DNA of 64,000 bases from JBPYFK01 sp051984675 (GTDB taxonomy: Bacteria > Actinomycetota > Actinomycetes > Mycobacteriales > Pseudonocardiaceae): assembly GCA_051984675.1 (NCBI GenBank), contig JBPYFK010000126.1, positions 1 to 64,000 on the forward strand, given 5' to 3'. A model generated the notes under the pieces. That model was not told where the DNA came from. It searched no databases and was given only the letters and a program-made list of their open reading frames with translations. The position numbers were made by a program, and so were the translations under genes. Position 1 is the stretch's first letter, and each line of letters begins with the position of its first letter. Below, piece by piece: positions 1-6,966 of the stretch.

Positions 1-202
1 GGTTCGCCGCGATGAACGCCAGCCCCGTCACCCACGCCGGCAACGCCCGACCGGACAGGAAGAAGTCCAAACTCGTCGACACCGACCGGCGCGCGAGCGC
101 CCCGATGCCGAGCACGAACAGGAAGTACAGCGCCAGCAAGACGTAATCTACGGGGCTGGCATGCAGCCGTAACTGCCCGCCTTCAGCCAAGACCGCGTGC
201 AT
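1..202 (-). CDS. Sodium:solute symporter (SSS family), N-terminal part, cut by window edge
   Basis: Only the first 67 codons are present; the gene runs off the left edge. The start ATG at 202 follows a good purine-rich site (GGAGGTGGGGAG). The visible part has a short extracytoplasmic N-terminus, a first membrane helix (VLLALYFLFVLGIGALA), then the polar stretch with S-x-x-x-F-F-L-S-G-R and the beginning of a second helix (LPAWVTGLAFIAAN). This is the layout of SLC5/SSS transporters, where the SxxDFFLAGR-type stretch links helices 1 and 2. It lies downstream of the sugar ABC operon on the same strand, separated by 140 bp, so it may import a sugar or related solute. The substrate cannot be read from this fragment. 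Confidence 0.8.
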   Translation of the reverse strand, partial: MHAVLAEGGQLRLHASPVDYVLLALYFLFVLGIGALARRSVSTSLDFFLSGRALPAWVTGLAFIAAN

Positions 203-342
203 GCTCCCCACCTCCCGCCAAGTCATGAGCGTGTGAACGCTGAGTTGAATATGTTTGGAGTCGCAACATAATCGCTTGAGACCTGGACCACAAGCCCCCA
301 GCGTGGGAAAACCGCCCCTGACCTGGTCAGCGGTGTGCCCCG

Positions 343-1521
343 TCAGATGCTGTCGAGAACCGCCTCGAAGGCCCGCTCGGCGGCACCCACCAGCTTCGCG
401 TCACGCCCGAGCGGTGAGGCGATGATCCGCGTTCCGCCCATCGCCTTGCTGACCAGGCTGCGATCGTGCACCACCTCGCTGACCGCCGCGAGCACGCGCT
501 CCGGCAGTGCGGTGAGCAGATCACCGAGCACCACGACCTCGGGGGCGAACATGTTCACGACGTTGACCAGCCCGAGTGCCAGCCAGTCCGGGAAATCCCC
601 GAGCCGCGCCAGGATGTTGTCCGGGTCGGCGTCCAGGGAGCGCAGCTCGGCCACCACCGCACCGCGCGGGGAGTCCTCCGGCAGGCCCAGCGCCCGGCAC
701 AGCGCGGCCTCGCCCACCTCGGTCTCCCAGCAGCCATGCGACCCGCAGTAGCACTGCCGGCCGTCCGGCCGGACGACCATGTGCCCCAGCTCGCCGCCAT
801 AGCCGCCGGCGCCGCGCAACGGCGCGCCTTCCGAGATCACCCCGCCACCGACTCCGACATCGGCCGACACATAGACCATGGCAGCGGTGTCCTTGGCCGT
901 TCCCCGCACGTGTTCGGCGAGCGCGCCCAGCTCGGCGTCGTTGCCGACCTGCACCGGCAGCCGCAGCACCGCGGCCAGCCGCTCCCCCAGCGGCACGTCG
1001 CTCCAATGCAGGTTGGGCGCTTCGCGCACCAACCCGTCGGAACCGCGCACCACGCCGGGAACCGCGACACCGACGGCCGCGACCTCCACCGACAGCTCCT
1101 CGGCGAGCAGCCGGCTGGACTCCACGATGTGCGCGATCACTTCACCGGGCTCGCGCGACTTGCGCCGCAGGTTCCAGCTGTGCCGGCCGAGGATCTCCCC
1201 GCCCATGCCGACCATCGCCATCGACACGTGCTCCACCCAGATGTCCACCGCGAGCACGACGGCGGCCTGCGGCTGCGGCAACACCAGCAAAGAGGGACGC
1301 CCGGCACCACTGTGTGGCGCGAGCGCGCGTTCCTCGGACACCGCCCCAGCGTCCGCGAGACCGTCCACCAGTGCCTTGATGGTGCTGCGGTTGAGGCCGA
1401 GTTCGGCCGCCAGCGCTGCGCGCGTACACGGCCCGTCGATGTGCAACCGGCGTAGCAGGGCGGTCCGGTTGTGCCTGCGGGCCTCGTCCGGGCGGGCACC
1501 GGCGTTGGATGCGATGGACAC
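343..1521 (-). CDS. ROK-family transcriptional regulator (XylR/NagC type)
   Basis: A 392-residue protein with an N-terminal winged HTH (about residues 15-65, with TRAALAAELGLNRSTIKALV) and a C-terminal ROK sugar-kinase-like fold. The ROK zinc site is intact: H247 in GELGH and C257, C259 and C264 in CYCGSHGC. The GTG at 1521 is chosen because AGGGAGGGCAGG precedes it; the longer reading to 1587 would overlap the upstream permease gene. It is the last gene of a minus-strand operon after the binding protein, ATPase and permease, 19 bp behind the permease stop. ROK repressors of this layout sense the transported sugar, often xylose or another pentose or hexose; the ligand here is inferred only from context. 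Confidence 0.9.
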   Translation of the reverse strand: MSIASNAGARPDEARRHNRTALLRRLHIDGPCTRAALAAELGLNRSTIKALVDGLADAGAVSEERALAPHSGAGRPSLLVLPQPQAAVVLAVDIWVEHVSMAMVGMGGEILGRHSWNLRRKSREPGEVIAHIVESSRLLAEELSVEVAAVGVAVPGVVRGSDGLVREAPNLHWSDVPLGERLAAVLRLPVQVGNDAELGALAEHVRGTAKDTAAMVYVSADVGVGGGVISEGAPLRGAGGYGGELGHMVVRPDGRQCYCGSHGCWETEVGEAALCRALGLPEDSPRGAVVAELRSLDADPDNILARLGDFPDWLALGLVNVVNMFAPEVVVLGDLLTALPERVLAAVSEVVHDRSLVSKAMGGTRIIASPLGRDAKLVGAAERAFEAVLDSI

Positions 1522-1540
1522 CCTGCCCTCCCTGCTCGCG

Positions 1541-3013
1541 TCAGCGGGCGGCGCCCGCGGTGCGACGCCGGGACAGCGCGTCCACACTCGCGGCCAGCAG
1601 GAGCACCACCCCAGTGATCACGTACACCACGGCGGCCGGCTGGTTGAGTAGGCCGAGACCGTTGTCGATGGTGGCGAGCACCGCGCCGCCGATGACGGCG
1701 TTGCCGATCCGGCCCTTGCCACCGAACAGCGAGGTCCCGCCGATGACCGCGGCGCCCACCGAGTAGAGCAGGGTCGTCCCTCCACCGGCGTTCGGATCGA
1801 CCGAGCCGACCTTCGAGGAATAGACTATCGCGCCGATCGCGGCCACCGCGGAACAGATCACGAACACGCTCATGCGGATCCTGGCCACGTCGATGCCCGC
1901 CCGGCGAGCGGCCTCCTGGCTGCCGCCGACGGCGTAGATGTGCCGGCCGTAGCGCGTCCGGTCCAGCACGAACGTGCCCGTGATCAGCAGAAACAACACG
2001 ATCGGCACCACATACGGCACACCGGAGATCCGCACCACCGCGCTCGCTGACCGGTTCTGCGTCAGCAGGTAGGTCGCGGCCCCGCCGAGCACCACGACCA
2101 CGGCGACCCGGAGCCCCACGAGCGTGGTCGGCGCGGCCACCAGCCCCTGGCGCAGCCGGCTGAAATGGCGGTTGAGCACGACACCCGCGTAAGCGCCGGC
2201 GACGACCACGAACAGCACCCAGCTCCCGACGGTGCTCATGTTGCCGTTGGCGACGGCGAACAGCGTGTCGTCGTGCAGTCCCAACGTCCCGCCATCACCC
2301 ATCAGTTGCAGGATCACCCCGCCCCAGGCCAGGAACAGCGCAAGCGTGACCACGAACGAGGGAATGCGCACCTTCGCCACCAGGAAACCGGTGATACACC
2401 CGATCGCGGCGCCCACGCACACGGCCAGCACCATCTCGACCCACGGATTGGCCGGAAGCCCCAGCACGGCGAGTGCCAGCCCGATGACCGCGAGTGCGGC
2501 CCCGGCCCAGATCCGCATGACCGCGGCGAGTACCGCGGCGAGCACGAGCGCCCCGCAGAACAGGGCGAACACGGTACTTCCCATGCCGCCCGTCAGGTTT
2601 CCATTGTGGACAAGGTGCAGCGCCATCACGGCTGCCGCGACCCCCGAGGCGGTGCCCGCGGACAGGTCGATCTCTCCGACCAGCAGCACGAAGACCACGC
2701 CCATCGCGATGATGGTCTTACCCGCTCCCTGCGCGACCAGGTTGGCGATGTTGCCCATCGTCAGGAAGTTCTCGGAAAGCGAGCTGAACACGACCAGCAG
2801 GGCGACCAGGCCGAACAGGGCCGGCAGCGAACCCAGCTCACCGCCTCGGACCCGCACGTAGTAATCGCGGAGGGCGTCGCCCGTTGACGGCGACGTGGTG
2901 TCGATCCTGGCGTTGGCAAGCGGCGTGGTGCGGGGGTGCGGAAGCCTGTCGCTTCTGCTCGCCGTTCGTCTGTCTGGGGTCGCGGTCGCGGTGCCCGCTG
3001 GGTTGTCACTCAT
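1541..3013 (-). CDS. Sugar ABC transporter permease (XylH/RbsC type)
   Basis: A 490-residue polytopic membrane protein with about ten or more hydrophobic helices. The basic, Ser/Thr-rich N-terminal tail of about 60 residues is cytoplasmic. The conserved signatures of BPD_transp_2 sugar permeases are present: VGEIDLSAGT near residue 120, FVVTLALFLAWGG in the middle and GGTSLFGGKGRIGNAVIGG near the C-terminus. The length of nearly 500 is typical of XylH-like permeases rather than the shorter RbsC. ATG 3013 follows GAAGGA at good spacing, so the in-frame GTG 15 bp upstream is not needed. It sits between the ATPase and ROK genes and forms the membrane channel of the importer. Confidence 0.93.
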   Translation of the reverse strand: MSDNPAGTATATPDRRTASRSDRLPHPRTTPLANARIDTTSPSTGDALRDYYVRVRGGELGSLPALFGLVALLVVFSSLSENFLTMGNIANLVAQGAGKTIIAMGVVFVLLVGEIDLSAGTASGVAAAVMALHLVHNGNLTGGMGSTVFALFCGALVLAAVLAAVMRIWAGAALAVIGLALAVLGLPANPWVEMVLAVCVGAAIGCITGFLVAKVRIPSFVVTLALFLAWGGVILQLMGDGGTLGLHDDTLFAVANGNMSTVGSWVLFVVVAGAYAGVVLNRHFSRLRQGLVAAPTTLVGLRVAVVVVLGGAATYLLTQNRSASAVVRISGVPYVVPIVLFLLITGTFVLDRTRYGRHIYAVGGSQEAARRAGIDVARIRMSVFVICSAVAAIGAIVYSSKVGSVDPNAGGGTTLLYSVGAAVIGGTSLFGGKGRIGNAVIGGAVLATIDNGLGLLNQPAAVVYVITGVVLLLAASVDALSRRRTAGAAR

Positions 3014-3076
3014 GGCCGGGTCCTTCACGAGTGTTACACGGTTGTCTGGTCCGAGAGTCCACTGTGGATAGCACCT

Positions 3077-3862
3077 TCACAGGTTCGCCACCTCTGGTCT
3101 CGCGAGCCCGAGGTCGCCGGAACGACCCGAGGTCATCAACTCCACCACCTCGGCATGGCCGACGTCCTTGACCGACACGTCCGCGGCCAGCTGCCCCAGG
3201 TAGAGCGCGGCGATGCGGTCCGCGACGTCGAAGACCTCGCCCATGTTGTGGCTGATCAGCACCACGCCGAGCCCCTGCTCGGCGAGCCGGTGCACGAGAT
3301 CGAGGACCTGGCGCGTCTGTGCCACCCCGAGCGCGGCGGTCGGCTCGTCGAGCACCACGACCCGGCTGTCCCACAGCACCGCCTTGGCGATCGCCACGGT
3401 TTGCCGCTGCCCACCGGACAGCGACGACACCAGGCTGCGCACCGACTTCACCGTGCGCACCGACAGGGAAGCCAGCGTCGCACGCGCGGCGTGCTCCATG
3501 TCCGCTTCGTCGAGCACGCCCAAGCTGCCACATTCCCGGCCCAGGAACATGTTCTGCACGATGTCGAGGTTGTCGGCCAGCGCGAGGTCCTGGTAGACGA
3601 CCTCGATGCCCAGCGCCGCGGCGTCCCGGGGACCCCGGATCTGCACCGGAGAGCCGTGGAACAGCACTTCGCCGGAGTCCGGCTGGTGAATCCCCGCCAT
3701 GCACTTGACCAGCGTCGACTTGCCCGCACCGTTGTCCCCGACCAGCGCCGTGACCTGTCCGGCGCGCACGGTGAAATGCACATCGCGCAAGACACGCACC
3801 GGACCGAAGCTCTTGTTGATCCCGCGTAGTTCCAGAAGTGGTGTAGCCACGTCGCTCCTCAT
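3077..3862 (-). CDS. Sugar ABC transporter ATP-binding protein, single-domain
   Basis: A 261-residue ABC ATPase with Walker A GDNGAGKST (residues 42-50), the Q-loop around VVYQD, signature LSGGQRQ (148-154) and Walker B VVVLDEP (168-174) followed by the switch His in LISHNM. It powers the XylH-type permease. Classical XylG/RbsA proteins carry two such domains (about 500 residues); this one has only one, a known variant in actinomycete sugar importers that implies a homodimer. ATG 3862 overlaps the stop of the binding-protein gene (ATGA). A GTG at 3850 with AGGAG just upstream is an alternative start that would remove four residues. Confidence 0.92.
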   Translation of the reverse strand: MRSDVATPLLELRGINKSFGPVRVLRDVHFTVRAGQVTALVGDNGAGKSTLVKCMAGIHQPDSGEVLFHGSPVQIRGPRDAAALGIEVVYQDLALADNLDIVQNMFLGRECGSLGVLDEADMEHAARATLASLSVRTVKSVRSLVSSLSGGQRQTVAIAKAVLWDSRVVVLDEPTAALGVAQTRQVLDLVHRLAEQGLGVVLISHNMGEVFDVADRIAALYLGQLAADVSVKDVGHAEVVELMTSGRSGDLGLARPEVANL

Positions 3863-4989
3863 CTGATGCCCAGCTGCTGGCAGGTCGCGGCCAGATCACC
3901 GCCACAGATCTCGGCGGCCTTCACGAACCCCGTGTCGGTCACCCGCTTGACGTCGTTCTTCGTGATCACGACCGGGGTCAGCAGCACCGACCGGACGGCA
4001 CGATGACCGGCCTGGTCGGCGACCGTGGCGCCGGCGAACTTGTCGGCCCCTGCGGTGTCCCCTTTCGCCAGCGCCGCGGCCAGCCTGGCGACCGCGTCCG
4101 CCTCCTGGTCGATCGGTTTGAAGACGGTCATGTACTGGTCGCCGTGCAGGATCGCCTTCAGGCTGTCCGGGGTGGCGTCCTGCCCGGTCACCGGAACCTT
4201 GCCGGTGAGGTTGTACTTCTGCAGCACGGTGATCACCGCCGACGCGAGGCCGTCGTTGGCCGCGACCACCCCGTCCACGCGCTGGCCGTTCCCGGTGAGG
4301 ATCTGCTCGAAGGTCTGCCCGCCGTTCTGGTTGTCCCAGCCCTCGATGGGCTGGCTGCGCACCAGATTCAGATCTCCCGACGCGTAGTCGGGGTGGAGGA
4401 CGCGTTCCTGACCGTCGTGCAGCAGGGCGGCGTTGTTGTCACTCGGAGCGCCCTCAACCTCGATGACCTGCGCACCCTTTCGCGCGCTGAGGGCCTTGGC
4501 GAGGGCCTGCCCCTGCAGCTCGCCGATGCGCACGTTGTCGAACGAGACGTAGTAGCGCGCCGAACCGCCGAGGTTGAGCCGGTCGTAGTCGATCGTCGGG
4601 ACGCCCTGGGCCCGCGCCTTCTTCTCGACGGTCGAGCCGACCTCGCTGTTGACCGACGCGACGACCAGGACCTTGACCCCGCTGCCCAGCATCTCGTCGG
4701 CCAGCGCGCTGAACCGCTGCGCGTCGCCCTGGGCGTTCTGGATGTCCGGTTCCAGGCCCTGGGCCCGCATCGCTGATTCCAGCAGCGGCTTGTCGAAGCC
4801 CTCCCAACGCGCGGAGGTCGCGGTCTCGGGCAGGATGACGCCCACTTTGAGACCGCCGGGTAGGCCCGCGGCGGTGGCGTACCCGCTCGCGGCACCGGCT
4901 CCTGACCCGGCGCTGTTGTTCCCGCACGCCGTCGCCGCGAGCATGAGGCTCGCGACGACGACCGCCCATGCGAGGGGCTTGCTGCGCAT
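3859..4989 (-). CDS. Sugar ABC transporter substrate-binding lipoprotein (XylF type)
   Basis: A 376-residue exported lipoprotein: basic start MRSKPL, hydrophobic core, and lipobox ATAC with C22 as the lipidated residue, followed by a Gly/Ser/Ala-rich linker. The mature part is a Peripla_BP_4 type fold with the alternating motifs of pentose/hexose binding proteins (LKVGVILPETATSARWEGFDK, VDGVVAANDGLASAVI and GQDATPDSL). It begins the operon for ATPase, permease and ROK regulator. The ATG at 4989 places the signal peptide correctly; an upstream TTG at 5013 lacks a better ribosome site. The sugar is not determined by sequence; xylose is the commonest assignment for XylF-type proteins. Confidence 0.92.
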   Translation of the reverse strand: MRSKPLAWAVVVASLMLAATACGNNSAGSGAGAASGYATAAGLPGGLKVGVILPETATSARWEGFDKPLLESAMRAQGLEPDIQNAQGDAQRFSALADEMLGSGVKVLVVASVNSEVGSTVEKKARAQGVPTIDYDRLNLGGSARYYVSFDNVRIGELQGQALAKALSARKGAQVIEVEGAPSDNNAALLHDGQERVLHPDYASGDLNLVRSQPIEGWDNQNGGQTFEQILTGNGQRVDGVVAANDGLASAVITVLQKYNLTGKVPVTGQDATPDSLKAILHGDQYMTVFKPIDQEADAVARLAAALAKGDTAGADKFAGATVADQAGHRAVRSVLLTPVVITKNDVKRVTDTGFVKAAEICGGDLAATCQQLGIR

Positions 4990-5170
4990 CCGGCCGTCCC
5001 ACGACAGTTGCAAGATTGCGAAAAGTTGTGACCCACAACATATCCGCTGGTCATGGGTGATCGGAAGGCGGCGGAATCGATACAGTTCACCGGCGGCCAG
5101 GCAACGGTCGAAGGCTGGTCACCGCCTGTGGACGGGACGCGACCACTCGCTGCCCGAGGGAACTGGAGAG

Positions 5171-5344
5171 TCAGTCTGTCGCGGGCTCGTGAGCCAGGTC
5201 GTCGATCTCGCCCTGAAGCTCACGCAGGCACGACTCCAACACGACCACCTGGGCGGGGTCGGTCTCCTGCTCCAGCTTGCTCGCCAACTGCTCGTAGTTG
5301 TTCAGCAGCAGGGTACGACGTTGCGACACGTGCTCCACGTTCAT
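5171..5344 (-). CDS. Small coiled-coil hypothetical protein, 57 aa
   Basis: This short frame starts ATG 5344 and stops TGA 5171. Its product is highly charged and helical, beginning MNVEHVSQRRTLLLNNYEQL and continuing with Leu/Val heptads (LASKLEQE, VVVLESCLRELQGEIDDLAH). There is one Cys (C39) and no signal or membrane segment. Third codon positions are GC-rich as in real genes of this genome. A GGGGG run lies 8 bases before the ATG. It lies upstream of and in the same direction as the sugar operon, 181 bp from the binding-protein start. I do not recognise a family; the helical amphipathic pattern suggests a small oligomerising or accessory protein. Confidence 0.55.
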   Translation of the reverse strand: MNVEHVSQRRTLLLNNYEQLASKLEQETDPAQVVVLESCLRELQGEIDDLAHEPATD

Positions 5345-5497
5345 CGGCTGAGCCCCCGTACTTCGTGGGTCATGAAGAGCTTCTCCATACTCTGCCGGAG
5401 AGTAGGGATTCGGCTACACGAAAGAAGGGCGACGTGATCTACTTCATACCCATACCGCTGAACCGGGTGACATAGTCCTCTGTGGACGAATCTCCCG

Positions 5498-5956
5498 CTA
5501 CCGAAGCGGAATCGACACGCCCCGTTCCGATTCCGGGCGCGGGCCATGGATGCGGCGCTGCTCCTGGGTGATCGGCACATCGTTGATGCTGGCTTCCCGG
5601 CGTGACATCAGGCCGTCCACTGTGAACTCCCAAAGCTCGTTGCCGTAGCTGCGCCAGACTTGGCCGTCCACGTCGTGGCACTCGTACTGGAACCGTACGG
5701 CGATCCGGTTCTCGCGGAACGCCCACAACTCCTTGCGGAGCGCGTAATCGAGCTCACGTGCCCACTTGCGACGCAGGAAGTCCACGATCTCCGCACGCCC
5801 GACGAGGAATTCGCCCCTGTTGCGCCACACCGAATCCTCGGTATACGCCAGCGCCACCCGTTCCGGGTCGCGGGTGTTCCAGGCGTCCTCGGCGGCCTGC
5901 ACCTTCTGCGCGGCGGTGACGTCGTCGAACGGCGGAAACGGCGGCCGTGCGGACAT
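5498..5956 (-). CDS. DUF1348 / NTF2-like (SnoaL-type fold) protein
   Basis: A 152-residue protein with the cone-shaped NTF2-like signature: an N-terminal helix with VQAAEDAWNTRDPERVALAY, then T-E-D-S-V-W-R-N-R, and FL-GR-EIVDFLRRKWARELDY. Downstream come RKELWAF-ENRIAVRFQYE and the beta hairpin W-RSYGNE-WEF. This is the full-length DUF1348 family layout. The function of the family is unknown; the fold often holds small ligands or acts as a dehydratase/isomerase. It stands alone on the minus strand. It is not clearly part of the sugar operon, because 153 bp separate it from the next small gene. Confidence 0.88.
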   Translation of the reverse strand: MSARPPFPPFDDVTAAQKVQAAEDAWNTRDPERVALAYTEDSVWRNRGEFLVGRAEIVDFLRRKWARELDYALRKELWAFRENRIAVRFQYECHDVDGQVWRSYGNELWEFTVDGLMSRREASINDVPITQEQRRIHGPRPESERGVSIPLR

Positions 5957-6348
5957 CGGCGAACCCCTCTCAGCCGGACGGAGAACCTCTCCCCGCGACC
6001 TCGTCGCTGATCTTGTGTCGGACGATACCGGGAAGGCAGCCTGGACGCGCCCTTTCTCTACGACGGATTCGACACCACGGTATTTCGACGTTGACAGCCC
6101 TCGAACTCATCGCGACCGCGAACATAGTGACAGCCCTGGTAACAATTCAGGCACGCCGGAATGACGCTGGCATGACAGCCATCAGCCGGCACGGGTAGCG
6201 TCGTAGTTAATCATGCAATAGTCACTGGAAATGGCTGTTTCTGAATCCTATTCATCTTTATTCCGAGTCAATTGTACGCAGAGTTCTCTTCGATCTGGAT
6301 ACCCCAGGGGTTGTCATTGCGGCGGCCTTATCGACAGAATCGCCGGCC
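5957..6348. other. Intergenic region, locally AT-rich
   Basis: No supported gene here. The segment between about 6180 and 6300 is clearly richer in A and T than its surroundings, which in this genome usually marks promoters or old junctions. It lies between the divergent DUF1348 gene and the small membrane protein gene and therefore should hold both promoters. I see no strong inverted repeat. Confidence 0.4.
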
Positions 6349-6699
6349 ATGAGCTATTACCCGCCTGGTCACGGACCGCAGGGCCCCGGTTACAACGAGT
6401 ACGAAGCGCGCGGCCGCCGGGACGACGGCGCCAATGCCATCGCCAACGTCGTCCACGTGATCACCGGGCTGATCGCGACGGTCTTCGTGCTCTACATCCT
6501 TTTCGTGGTTCTCGGCGCGAACCACGCCAACGGGTTCGTCGCCACCGTCCGCATGCTCGCGAAGGCCCTGGTGCTCGGGCTGGGAGACGTCTTCACTCCG
6601 AACGACGCCGTCCTGGGTGTTGTACTCAACTACGGCCTGGCCGCGCTCGTGTACCTCATCATCGGGCATTTCATCGCGCGGGCTCTCCGGCGGCGCTGA
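6349..6699 (+). CDS. Small two-helix membrane protein
   Basis: A 116-residue protein with a Pro/Gly/Tyr-rich cytoplasmic N-terminus (MSYYPPGHGPQGPGYNEYEA) and two hydrophobic helices. The first covers about residues 36-60 (VVHVITGLIATVFVLYILFVVL) and the second about 90-112 (VVLNYGLAALVYLIIGHFIARAL). The basic C-terminus RALRRR fits the inside-positive rule. No Shine-Dalgarno sequence is obvious, so initiation may be leaderless. Similar small proteins are widespread in actinomycetes without known function. Its 3' end overlaps the convergent MarR remnant. Confidence 0.7.
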   Translation: MSYYPPGHGPQGPGYNEYEARGRRDDGANAIANVVHVITGLIATVFVLYILFVVLGANHANGFVATVRMLAKALVLGLGDVFTPNDAVLGVVLNYGLAALVYLIIGHFIARALRRR

Positions 6700-6910
6700 T
6701 TCGGGTCGCATTGTCCTGAACCCGACGCAGCAGGTCGCGCAACCGCTGCCGGTCCTGCTCGGAAAATCCGGCGAGCAGCTCTTCCTCCACCCGCTCCTGC
6801 ACTGTCCACAGTGCTGCGATCGCGTGCTCTCCGTGCGCCGTGACACTGGCAGCATCCGCATCGACTTCGAGGTAGCCACGCTGCTGTAGGGGTCCCCGCA
6901 GGGCGGGCAA
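6671..6910 (-). pseudogene. MarR-family regulator remnant, 5'-truncated
   Basis: The frame encodes the end of a MarR wing (LQQRGYLEVDADAASVTAHGE) followed by the typical C-terminal dimerisation helix (WTVQERVEEELLAGFSEQDR). Upstream, where helix-turn-helix residues should be, the frame meets a stop (TGA at about 6917) and only an arbitrary TTG at 6910 could start it. A complete MarR protein has about 140-160 residues; only about 79 codons remain here. The missing 5' part is directly replaced by the 3' flank of copA. I read this as a decayed gene cut by the copper locus junction. The alternative, a short functional protein from TTG, lacks a DNA-binding domain. Confidence 0.6.
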
Positions 6911-6966
6911 GTTTCTTCAGGGTCGCTGCCGGTGTCACGGCGAAGCTGTTCCAGCGGCGCCGGTGA

